Shown: one piece after another, positions 8,688 through 15,836 of the stretch | How the letters are laid out: each line of letters starts with the position of its first letter | Position numbering within the stretch: position 1 is the first letter of the stretch | Assembly (NCBI GenBank): GCA_945905295.1 | Contig: CAMDPX010000024.1 | Coordinates: 1-49,286 of the forward strand | Source: Planctomyces sp. SH-PL62 | Lineage (GTDB): Bacteria; Planctomycetota; Planctomycetia; Planctomycetales; Planctomycetaceae | Length of the DNA: 49,286 bases | Direction of reading: 5' to 3' | Translations under genes and position numbers: made by a program | The notes under the pieces: generated by a model | What the model was told of the DNA's origin: nothing | The model's input: the letters and a program-made list of their open reading frames with translations, nothing else | Database searches by the model: none

Positions 8688-9958
8688 ACGTGATATCGCA
8701 CTTTGCCGGCGACGATAACCAGATGCGCTCGGCCTTTGACTTCCCAGCCGGAGAACGGGGAGTTGCGTCCCTTCGAGCGGAACTTCGTCGGGTCGATTCT
8801 CCAGGCGGTGGTCGGGTCGATGATCGTGATATCGGCGTCGTGGCCGGATTTCAGCGTTCCCTTCTGGATGCCCAGGATCGTCGCCGGATTGATCGTCAGC
8901 TTGGCGATCAACTTGGCCCAGGTCAGGTGCCCCGGCTCGATGAGCGTCTTCACGCAGATCGGCAACAGCGTTTCGAGTCCCACGACTCCAGCGGGAGCAC
9001 TGTCGAGTTCGTTCTGCTTCTTCTCGTCGGCGAACGGCTGATGGTCAGAGCAGATGACGTCGATTGTCCCGTCGCGTAGCCCTTCGATCAGCGCGTCGAT
9101 GTGTTCCTTCGTCCGCAACGGCGGATCGACTTTGAAATTCGATTCGTAGTTTTGCAGAGCCGAATCATGTAGCGCGAGGTGGTGCGGAGTGACTTCGGCG
9201 GTCACGCGGAGACCTTTGGCCTTCGCGCGGCGCACTTGATCGACCGCTCCGGCTGTCGAGAGGGTCATCAAGTGGACGTGTCCGCCGGTCATCTCGGCCA
9301 GCGCGATGTCGCGGGCCACCATGATGACCTCGGCCCCGGCCGGGATGCCGCGCAGGCCCAGCAGCATCGAGTGATATCCCTCGTGCATGATCCCTTTGGC
9401 CGCGAGCTCCGGGACTTGCGGATGATTGAAGATCGGCCGTCCGAACATGCGGGTGTATTCGAGCGCTCGCCGCATGATCTCGGCATTGGCGACGGTGCGC
9501 TTGCCGTCCGTGAAACCGACTGCTCCCCCTTCGACGAGCTGCCCGATCTCGGCCAGTTCTTCGCCGTCGTTGTTCTTCGTGACGGCTCCCAGCGGGAAGA
9601 CGTTGCAGTGCCCGGCCCGCTCGCTTTGCAGTTGGACAAACTCCGCCGCAGCGCGGTTGTCGACAACCGGCGAGGTATCAGGCATGCATGCCACCGAAGT
9701 CATCCCACCCGCGAGCGCCGCCGCCGTGCCCGATTCAATCGTCTCGTCTTTCTCATCGCCTGGTTCGCGCAACGACACATGAATGTCGATCAGCCCCGGA
9801 CAGACCAGCAAGCCGGTCGCGTCGATGACGTGATCGGCGACCGACGCGCCCGTGTCGATCCCTTCGATGCGGTCGTTCCGCAAAAACAGACTGCCCACCC
9901 GGTCAATGTTTTGACTGGGATCGATGATGCGTCCGCCGCGAATCAGTGTGGTGCTCAT
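8684..9958 (-). CDS. Dihydroorotase-like protein, probably catalytically dead (PyrC-prime type)
   Basis: This is a 424-residue amidohydrolase-fold protein aligned by eye over its full length with class I dihydroorotases (PGLIDIHVSLREPG, FKVDPPLRTKEH, GRNSPFSGWEVKG). The metal-site HxH is HVS here: His60 is kept but the second His is Ser62 (codon TCG, checked in the DNA). The region usually HCED reads NHPQ (178-181), and the usual DHAPH reads DHQPF (305-309). Known inactive dihydroorotase homologues bind aspartate carbamoyltransferase and support its assembly. The upstream pyrB on the same strand, 191 bp away, fits that role. If so, a working pyrC must be elsewhere in the genome. Confidence 0.85.
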   Translation of the reverse strand: MSTTLIRGGRIIDPSQNIDRVGSLFLRNDRIEGIDTGASVADHVIDATGLLVCPGLIDIHVSLREPGDEKDETIESGTAAALAGGMTSVACMPDTSPVVDNRAAAEFVQLQSERAGHCNVFPLGAVTKNNDGEELAEIGQLVEGGAVGFTDGKRTVANAEIMRRALEYTRMFGRPIFNHPQVPELAAKGIMHEGYHSMLLGLRGIPAGAEVIMVARDIALAEMTGGHVHLMTLSTAGAVDQVRRAKAKGLRVTAEVTPHHLALHDSALQNYESNFKVDPPLRTKEHIDALIEGLRDGTIDVICSDHQPFADEKKQNELDSAPAGVVGLETLLPICVKTLIEPGHLTWAKLIAKLTINPATILGIQKGTLKSGHDADITIIDPTTAWRIDPTKFRSKGRNSPFSGWEVKGRAHLVIVAGKVRYHV

Positions 9959-9990
9959 CGGACTTTCGCTGGTGACAGTTTCGTGACTTC

Positions 9991-10153
9991 GTAGCCTGAC
10001 TCTCCGAGGCTGTGAAAGAATTGGCAGCTGAACTCGCCAGAGTTCAGTTTTCTCGGCGAATTCTAAAGTCTGGCGACTTCAGCTACCCAAACCTTCACAG
10101 ACTCTCCGAGTCGGGATCTTTCGCTGCTTCCCCGACTCGGAGAGTCGGGCTAC
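9991..10153. repeat. Nested REP doublets between pyrB and the dihydroorotase-like gene
   Basis: The outer arms are GTAGCCTGACTCTCCGAG (9991-10008) and CTCGGAGAGTCGGGCTAC (10136-10153). A third copy of GACTCTCCGAGTC lies at 10110-10122. Inside sits a second family: AACTC-GCCA-GAGTT at 10030-10043 and, inverted, a GTAGCTGAAGTCGCCAGACTT unit whose reverse complement ends CTAC at 10084. The pieces CTGTGAA and TTCACAG flank the inner element. This reads as one doublet inserted into another. Confidence 0.75.
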
Positions 10154-11121
10154 GTTCCAGAGGACTCTTCTTGCCTTCGATTGTTCAACAGATACAAGCA
10201 CGCCATGCGGATCATCAAGCCGTTGGTCACTTGATCGAGAATGACTGAGTGCGGGCCATCGGCGACTTCAGGAGTGATTTCGACTCCGCGATTGATCGGG
10301 CCGGGGGCGAGGATCAGAACGTCCGATTTCGCTCGGCGGATGCGGTCGCCGTTCATGCCGAAGAAATGCGCGTACTCGCGAATCGACGGGAAGAACGCGG
10401 ATCGCTGCCGCTCGAATTGAATCCGCAGCAGGTTGATGCAGTCGCATTGGCCGAGGATCTCGTCGAGATTGTTCGAGACCTCAACACCCAGCCGTTCGAC
10501 ATGCTCCGGGATCAACGTGGAGGGGCCGCAGACGATGACCCGCGCGCCGAGCTTCTTCAGGCCCCAGATGTTCGACCGAGCGACGCGGCTGTGCAGGATG
10601 TCGCCGACGAGAGCGACCGTCAGCCCCGCGATTTTCTGGCGACGTTCGCGAATCGTGAAGATGTCGAGCAGTCCTTGCGTCGGATGCTCGTGCGTGCCGT
10701 CCCCCGCATTGAGGACACTCGCCTTCAGCAGCTTCGACAACAGATGCGGCGAGCCGGACGTGCTGTGCCGGACGACGACTTGATCGACTCCCATCGCCTC
10801 GATGTTCTGAGCGGTGTCGTAAAACGTCTCCCCCTTCGAGAGGCTGCTGGTCGAGGCGGTGAAGTCGACGGTATCCGCGCTCAGCCGTTTGGCGGCGAGG
10901 CTGAAGCTCGTCCGTGTGCGAGTGGACGGCTCGAAGAAAAGATTCGCGACGACCGTCCCTTTCAGGGCGGTGAGTTTCGTTTCGCCCTCGGCCGCGAGCC
11001 GTTTGAACTCAGCGGCCTGATCCAAAATGAGCGAAATCTCGTCGGCGGAAAGCTCTTCCAAGCCGAGCAGATGTTTCTTGGTCCAACGTACCCCGGCAGC
11101 CGAAGCGGTCACGGTGGTCAT
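10150..11121 (-). CDS. pyrB: Aspartate carbamoyltransferase catalytic subunit
   Basis: This is a 323-residue enzyme that condenses carbamoyl phosphate with aspartate in pyrimidine synthesis. Carbamoyl-phosphate binding is shown by [20 protein letters not shown] and the later [12 protein letters not shown] are the other family signatures, and the length is standard. The ATG at 11121 ([16 protein letters not shown]) is chosen because upstream in-frame codons only translate a palindromic repeat (11176-11247). Its 3-prime end touches a repeat: the GTAG-type arm overlaps the stop region. The dead dihydroorotase-like gene lies downstream on the same strand. Confidence 0.95.
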   Translation of the reverse strand: MTTVTASAAGVRWTKKHLLGLEELSADEISLILDQAAEFKRLAAEGETKLTALKGTVVANLFFEPSTRTRTSFSLAAKRLSADTVDFTASTSSLSKGETFYDTAQNIEAMGVDQVVVRHSTSGSPHLLSKLLKASVLNAGDGTHEHPTQGLLDIFTIRERRQKIAGLTVALVGDILHSRVARSNIWGLKKLGARVIVCGPSTLIPEHVERLGVEVSNNLDEILGQCDCINLLRIQFERQRSAFFPSIREYAHFFGMNGDRIRRAKSDVLILAPGPINRGVEITPEVADGPHSVILDQVTNGLMIRMACLYLLNNRRQEESSGT

Positions 11122-11175
11122 GGGCGTTCGAGTCCAACGAAAGGCAAAGATCGAAGTTGGGCCGGATCGTACCAA

Positions 11176-11247
11176 CGTGGGGCAGGTTTTCAACCTGCCC
11201 GACGGAACACTGAGTTGATCGTCGGCACGTTGAAAACGTGCCCCACG
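11176..11247. repeat. Palindromic doublet with covarying arms, upstream of pyrB
   Basis: The left arm is CGTGGGGCAGGTTTTCAACC... from 11176 and the right arm is ...CGTGCCCCACG to 11247. The two arms are inverted copies except that the left hairpin is GGCAGG/CCTGCC and the right is GGCACG/CGTGCC, a paired change that preserves each local stem. It lies between the HEAGH lipoprotein gene and pyrB. Confidence 0.8.
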
Positions 11248-11251
11248 TCGA

Positions 11252-12214
11252 TTACGGAAACTCCACGCCGATCCGTTCGATGGATTGCCCGTCAACCTCG
11301 ATGTTTGAGGCTGACGTCTTGATGTCAGGCACTGAACGTGACTGGACGTGCTGCGATTCGGGCAATGTGCCGTTGGCGACTTGTTCGGACTTGATCCGTC
11401 CGACAGCGTGCCCGCCTAAAATGCTGGCGAAGTATGTGCCGTAGCCGCCGAAGACTCCGCCGAACGCGCCGCCGACATACGTGCCGTACGCCGGATACAG
11501 AATCTCATAGGCGTCTCGCTGAGTTTGTTCGTCCGACTCCGTCAGCAGATAGCCGAGCGCATCGTTGGTTGCCTTGGCCTCGTGATACAGCGGAACTCCG
11601 GGAATCAAATACGCCGCCGCATACGTCCATTTCCATTCGCGCTGCGCGAAGTCCTTCGAGTGCCCCGCCTCATGGACCGCGACCGCCGGGACGTCGGAAT
11701 AAACGTGGACCGTATTCGTGAAGGGATTGAAGTGATCGCCGCCGAAGACTCGGCCGGGGAAGACTGTCTCTCCCAAGACGCTGAGCGTGCCAAGCGTGTA
11801 ACGCCAGCCGGCTCCAACGGAGTCGTTTGCTTTCAGACGCCGCCAGTCATCGCCGGGGCGATACTGATTGAGCCGCACCTTGACCGACGTCAGCTCATTC
11901 TTCGCGAGATAATCCGCGATCGCCGACTCGGTCTGCGATCCGATCCGGTGATTCCCGATCCGTCGATCCCAAAGAATGATTTTGTCGGGAATGCTCCAGA
12001 CCCAACCAACGTTATCCAGAACTTTGTGCGGCTCGCCACGCTCGATCTGCTGAGTGTTACAGGCTTCCAACTCAGGTGATGTGCGATACCGCTGAGCGGC
12101 ACCATAGGAATACGGTAATGTCGCGCAGCCACTAAACCCGATCAGTGCCAGCACTGCCAATACACAGGCTCGACACGCAAAAGTCGATCGCTCAATCGCC
12201 GATGATTTGGGCAT
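11252..12214 (-). CDS. Lipoprotein with HEAGH motif, function unknown
   Basis: This is a 320-residue protein. From the ATG at 12214 the N-terminus ([10 protein letters not shown]...) leads into a hydrophobic segment and the lipobox FSGC, giving a lipoprotein. The upstream in-frame extension to 12556 lacks coding character. [19 protein letters not shown] contains HExxH (HEAGH), the zinc-peptidase motif, at about residue 197; whether it is an active protease is unclear. A glycine-rich C-terminal part ([27 protein letters not shown]) could be a membrane-inserting or structural segment. It lies upstream of pyrB on the same strand. Confidence 0.7.
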   Translation of the reverse strand: MPKSSAIERSTFACRACVLAVLALIGFSGCATLPYSYGAAQRYRTSPELEACNTQQIERGEPHKVLDNVGWVWSIPDKIILWDRRIGNHRIGSQTESAIADYLAKNELTSVKVRLNQYRPGDDWRRLKANDSVGAGWRYTLGTLSVLGETVFPGRVFGGDHFNPFTNTVHVYSDVPAVAVHEAGHSKDFAQREWKWTYAAAYLIPGVPLYHEAKATNDALGYLLTESDEQTQRDAYEILYPAYGTYVGGAFGGVFGGYGTYFASILGGHAVGRIKSEQVANGTLPESQHVQSRSVPDIKTSASNIEVDGQSIERIGVEFP

Positions 12215-12344
12215 GAGAGACTCCACGGCAGGAGATCGAGAACAGCGACCAGACGGGCATTTGAAGAGAAAACTTCCATGCGGCGTGAGCCGTCCGCGGA
12301 TCGAAGGGGGCGGGTTTCTATCGACTTCGGCTTGGCGGAGGCAA

Positions 12345-12386
12345 TGTGTTCTCTTGGCTTCAAAACTGTGTTCTCTTGGCTTCAAA
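12345..12386. repeat. Two-copy 20-bp direct repeat, 22-bp period
   Basis: TGTGTTCTCTTGGCTTCAAA occurs exactly at 12345-12364 and 12367-12386. It lies in the 334-bp divergent region between the HEAGH lipoprotein gene (minus) and the CBS gene (plus). The period is two helical turns, so it could be an operator, but it may also be a simple slippage duplication. Nothing else was recognised in this interval. Confidence 0.6.
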
Positions 12387-12548
12387 CGGGACTTCAAATC
12401 GCCGCCCGCGGCTTGACAACTTGCAATCGCGATGGCACCGTGCATCCGCAGAAATGACGGGCTCGAAGTCACATCGATCCTGTCAGCCGTTCGGCCGCCT
12501 GCGATGCGCTCCCTGTTCATCTCACACTTTGACACGCGGAGGTCTGCC

Positions 12549-13055
12549 ATGCACATGAGTGAATTTGACGACGCCTATGACGATCAACAGCGTATTCGTG
12601 GTGCAATCCTCGAAACGCCCATCAGCGATCTACCGTTGCGTGATCCAATTTTGGTCAGCGCCTCGTCGACCGTGGCCGACGCGGTGAAGTCCATGAACGA
12701 CCATCACACCGGTTGCGTGTTGGTGGGCCGTGAGGGCAAGCTGATTGGTATCTTCACCGAGCGCGATGTGCTCACCAAGGACTTCTTCCGCTCGGACAGT
12801 CACACGGTGGCGGTCGAAACCGTGATGACCAAGAATCCGGAAACGCTCGAAGCGGACGACAGCATTGCGTTCGCGCTCAACAAGATGAGCGTCGGCGGCT
12901 ATCGCCACATCCCCATCATGCAAGGTGGCCGACCGGTGGGAGTACTTTCGGTGCGGGACATCGTGGACTTCCTCGTGGACCTCTTCCCCGAAGACGTTCT
13001 CAACCTGCCTCCCAGCCCGTCGAACGCTATCACCAATTCAATCGACGGTGGGTAA
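12549..13055 (+). CDS. CBS-domain pair protein
   Basis: This is a 168-residue protein with two CBS repeats (about 25-80 and 90-150). These include PILVSASSTVADAVKSMNDHHTGCVLV..GIFTERDVL and then VMTKNPETLEADDSIAFALNKMSVGGYRHIPI..GVLSVRDIV. CBS pairs bind adenosine nucleotides and regulate other proteins; no output domain is attached here, so the partner is unknown. The start at 12549 is set by GGAGG at 12538-12542, seven bases upstream. A strong hairpin with a T-run follows the gene. Confidence 0.9.
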   Translation: MHMSEFDDAYDDQQRIRGAILETPISDLPLRDPILVSASSTVADAVKSMNDHHTGCVLVGREGKLIGIFTERDVLTKDFFRSDSHTVAVETVMTKNPETLEADDSIAFALNKMSVGGYRHIPIMQGGRPVGVLSVRDIVDFLVDLFPEDVLNLPPSPSNAITNSIDGG

Positions 13056-13079
13056 TCCTCGCAGGCTCACCAAAGAGAC

Positions 13080-13153
13080 AGGCGAGCGGGGCGGCGTCAG
13101 CCCCCCGGTTCCATAATGAGTTCACCGGGGGGCTGACGCCGCCCCGCTCGCCT
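13080..13153 (+). terminator. Long hairpin with T-run between convergent genes
   Basis: The 29-bp perfect inverted repeat (arms 13081-13109 and 13125-13153, GGCGAGCGGGGCGGCGTC...) has a 15-nt loop and is followed by TTTTTTGTTT on the plus strand. It fits an intrinsic terminator for the CBS gene. Because of its length it also belongs with the other long perfect palindromes in this window. No T-run follows on the minus strand. Confidence 0.75.
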
Positions 13154-13176
13154 TTTTTGTTTCAGCGGTGGCAATC

Positions 13177-14130
13177 TCAGCCGCCCAGCAAGCCGAGGAC
13201 GCCGAGTCCATAAAACGTGTACTCGACGTCCGCTTGTTCGTCCCAGCTTGCTCCGCGAAAGCCGCCCGTTGGGAATTCGAGTTGTTGGGTGATGAATGCG
13301 GTGATGGCCGCCACGTCCAGCGGTTCCGTCAGACCAAAGTCTTGAGCGACGAGCAGTGTGGTGAACGTCGACAGGCCGTCTGCGAACGGGATGCGTGTGT
13401 TGGCTTGAAAGCCACCTTCGTCGCTGCGGACCAGCTTCATGAAATCGCGCAGGTCGGCCGTGAGCTGTTCGTCGGCGAAGCCCAATCGCCGTAACAGCAC
13501 GGCGGCGGCAACGGTCGGATTCGTGCCGCTGGTTTTCATCGGACCAATCTCGACAAAGCCGCCATCGTCACGCTGCCGGTCAAACAAGAACTGTCCGAGC
13601 TTCTTCGGCTTGGGTGGCTGACGGCCGAGCAACTCGTAAGTCATGACTGTCAGGAACGAGTGATACGTGCTGCCGAGCGATCCTTCGGCCGACTTCGCGT
13701 AGCCCCCGTCGGGAGTCCGCACGCTTTCGAGCTTGGCGGCAATCTGATCGGGCCAATCCGCCGGCTCATTGGCGAAGAGATCGGGACCGCCAAACGTTTG
13801 TGTGACCAGCGCTGAGTACAGCCAACTGATGAGATCCACCACGTGCAGCGAGCGCCAATCAAAGCTGCTGAGGAACCGGCCAACTTGTTGAGCCTCTTCG
13901 GCCGAGAGTCCACCGAGCACCGCTAAGCCGCGAACCGCGAAGCCGGTGTAGTAGAGATCGGAATCTCCCTCGCGACCTTTGAATCCACCGTCGCGCAGTT
14001 GCCGCGAAAGAATGAATCGCCGATGCCGCTCTCGTCGCTCCGGCTCCAGTCGCGCGAGTCCAGCGGCGACGCGCGTGCCGAGGGAAATGAGGTAAGGGTC
14101 GTTCGTCATCGTTCGTTGATCGTTCGTCAT
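13177..14130 (-). CDS. Prenyltransferase/squalene-cyclase-type repeat protein
   Basis: This is a 317-residue protein with repeated DGGF/GGY motifs typical of the alpha-alpha toroid of protein prenyltransferase beta subunits and terpene cyclases: LRDGGFKG, TPDGGYAKS, RDDGGFVEI, SDEGGFQAN and TGGFRG. The regular spacing of about 45-50 residues supports five or more repeats. Proteins of this sort in planctomycetes are often annotated as geranylgeranyl-transferase-like, but the substrate is unknown and no alpha subunit is nearby. Two in-frame starts exist (14130 and 14109) and the sequence does not decide between them. It is divergent from the MATE gene. Confidence 0.8.
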   Translation of the reverse strand: MTNDQRTMTNDPYLISLGTRVAAGLARLEPERRERHRRFILSRQLRDGGFKGREGDSDLYYTGFAVRGLAVLGGLSAEEAQQVGRFLSSFDWRSLHVVDLISWLYSALVTQTFGGPDLFANEPADWPDQIAAKLESVRTPDGGYAKSAEGSLGSTYHSFLTVMTYELLGRQPPKPKKLGQFLFDRQRDDGGFVEIGPMKTSGTNPTVAAAVLLRRLGFADEQLTADLRDFMKLVRSDEGGFQANTRIPFADGLSTFTTLLVAQDFGLTEPLDVAAITAFITQQLEFPTGGFRGASWDEQADVEYTFYGLGVLGLLGG

Positions 14131-14144
14131 GAGTCGCGGTGAGT

Positions 14145-14221
14145 GTAGCCGTACCGCGACCGTTAGGGAGCGGCCCGCGATGCCGAACCGGGCCGCTCCC
14201 TAACGGTCGCGGTACGGCTGT
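14145..14221. repeat. Long palindrome starting GTAG in a divergent promoter region
   Basis: The left arm GTAGCCGTACCGCGACCG... (14145-14176) is matched by an inverted arm at 14190-14220, with about 30 paired bases and a 13-nt loop. It sits between divergent genes, so transcription termination is not its obvious role. Confidence 0.8.
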
Positions 14222-14311
14222 GCCGACCGTCGATCAACGCCTGCCTTGCGTCCGTGCGTCTCACGGCCTCAAATCCGACGCCACCACCGATCTTTCCGCG
14301 AGCGCCCGCTG

Positions 14312-15742
14312 ATGTCTGAGCCCGAACTTCCGCATGAGCCTGTCGCGACCAGCGGCGTCGCTTTGGCGGATGATCCCGAACACGCCGGTTCCTTGCGAGA
14401 GCTGTTGCGGATCGCGGTCCCGTTGATGATTAGTTCGGGGTCGGTCAGCGTGATGCACCTTGCGAATCGAATGTTTCTGACTTGGCATTCGTTGGACGCC
14501 GTGGCGGCAGTGCTGCCGGCGGGGATTCTGCATTGGACGATCATCAGTCTGATTTTCGGGACCGTGCAGTACGCGAACACGTTCGTCGCGCAATACGAAG
14601 GAGCCGGCCGGCGCGACCGTGTGGCGACGGCGGTGTGGCAGGGGATCTACCTGGCGGCTGGCGGAGGCGTGTTGGTCAACTTAATCGCGCTGTACGCCGG
14701 CCCGCTGTTCAACGCGATCGGCCACGAGCCAGCCATCGCCAAATTGGAGGCCGAGTATTTCGGCACGCTCTGCTTCTCGTCGTTGCCGATGCTGCTGACC
14801 GTTGCGATGACTTGTTTCTTCAGCGGACGGGGAAAAACGCGAGTGGTCATGGTGGTCAACGTCGTGGGTGTAACGGTCAATGTTCTCAGCGATTACTTGC
14901 TGATCTTCGGCAAGGGGCCGTTCCCAGAGATGGGCATTCGTGGTGCCGGCATTTCGACGGTGCTGGCGCAGACGGTCGAGTGCGTGATGCTGGGGTGGCT
15001 GTTCTTTCAAGCGAAGCCGCGTGCGGAATACGGCACGTTGAAAAATCGAGCCTTTGATCGCGAGCTGTTCGCGCGGTTCGTGAAGTTTGGATTTCCTCAG
15101 GGCCTGCATTTCTTTCTCGATGTCGCCAGCTTTGCGGTCTTCATGCAGCTCATCGGAAAGCTGGGGAAGACTCAGTTAGCGGCGACCAACCTGGCGTTCA
15201 ATCTCAACACGCTGGCGTTCATTCCGATGCTCGGCTTGGGGACAGCGGTCTCGACACTGGTCGGGCACCGGATCGGCGAAGGGCGTCCCGAACTGGCGGT
15301 TCGCACGACTTGGACCGCGTTCAAACTCTCCGCCGCTTACATGCTGACGTTCGCGGCGATCTATGTGCTGCTGCCGGAGCTGATCCTGCGACCGTACTTC
15401 GCCGATTCCAGCGAAGCGGACTCGGCCCCGGTGCGCGATCAAGTGATTGAACTCCTGCGGTTCGTCGCGGTGTATTCGTTCTTCGACGCGATGGGGATCG
15501 TGTTCGGATTCGCGATTCGCGGAGCCGGGGATACGCGGTTCGCACTGGTCTTCTCGTGCGTGTCGGCGTGGACGTTGATGGTGCTGCCGACGGTCATCAG
15601 TTTGAAATGGTTTGGCGGCGGCCTGAATGCGTGTTGGTGGTTCTGCACGATCTACATCATCGTGCTGGGCTGCGGATTCCTCTCCCGGTTTCTGGCCGGG
15701 CACTGGAAGTCGATGCGAGTGATCGAGGCGGCTCCGAAGTAG
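14312..15742 (+). CDS. MATE-family multidrug/metabolite exporter
   Basis: This is a 476-residue membrane protein with about twelve hydrophobic segments in two halves, each about 200 residues, as in the NorM/DinF MATE antiporters. Recognisable segments include LLRIAVPLMISSGSVSVMHLANRMFLTW at the start and MGIRGAGISTVLAQ and FGFAIRGAGDTRFALVFS, the GxGxT-like signatures near the half ends. It would export cationic drugs or metabolites using an ion gradient. The start at MSEPELPHEP (14312) is preferred over 14246 because the hydrophobic core begins soon after. The TAG stop lies inside a GTAG repeat end. Confidence 0.9.
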   Translation: MSEPELPHEPVATSGVALADDPEHAGSLRELLRIAVPLMISSGSVSVMHLANRMFLTWHSLDAVAAVLPAGILHWTIISLIFGTVQYANTFVAQYEGAGRRDRVATAVWQGIYLAAGGGVLVNLIALYAGPLFNAIGHEPAIAKLEAEYFGTLCFSSLPMLLTVAMTCFFSGRGKTRVVMVVNVVGVTVNVLSDYLLIFGKGPFPEMGIRGAGISTVLAQTVECVMLGWLFFQAKPRAEYGTLKNRAFDRELFARFVKFGFPQGLHFFLDVASFAVFMQLIGKLGKTQLAATNLAFNLNTLAFIPMLGLGTAVSTLVGHRIGEGRPELAVRTTWTAFKLSAAYMLTFAAIYVLLPELILRPYFADSSEADSAPVRDQVIELLRFVAVYSFFDAMGIVFGFAIRGAGDTRFALVFSCVSAWTLMVLPTVISLKWFGGGLNACWWFCTIYIIVLGCGFLSRFLAGHWKSMRVIEAAPK

Positions 15743-15820
15743 GTCAGCTTTTCCAGGCTGACCGGTTTTGACATCGGCGTTGTCGAGAACGTTCGGGTCA
15801 GGCTAGAAAGCCCGACCTAC
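15739..15820. repeat. REP doublet spanning the MATE stop codon
   Basis: GTAGGTCAGCTTTTCCAGGC... (15739-15763) and ...GAAAGCCCGACCTAC (15795-15820) form the GTAG...CTAC bracket. Each arm is its own hairpin (GGTCAGC/GCTGACC on the left, GGTCGGGC/GCCTGACC on the right). The MATE stop codon is the TAG at 15740-15742. Confidence 0.85.
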
Positions 15821-15836
15821 AAGCAGGAGACTTTAC

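Noticed and set aside
11122-11295. N-terminal extension of pyrB
   Set aside because: The extra codons translate the palindrome at 11176-11247 and no aspartate carbamoyltransferase has such a start.
12215-12556. N-terminal extension of the HEAGH lipoprotein
   Set aside because: The lipoprotein signal begins at 12214; upstream codons run through the divergent intergenic region and a direct repeat.
13080-13153. Treating every palindrome as a simple intrinsic terminator
   Set aside because: Only this one has a clear T-run. Others lie in a divergent promoter region, inside coding sequence, or lack T-runs.
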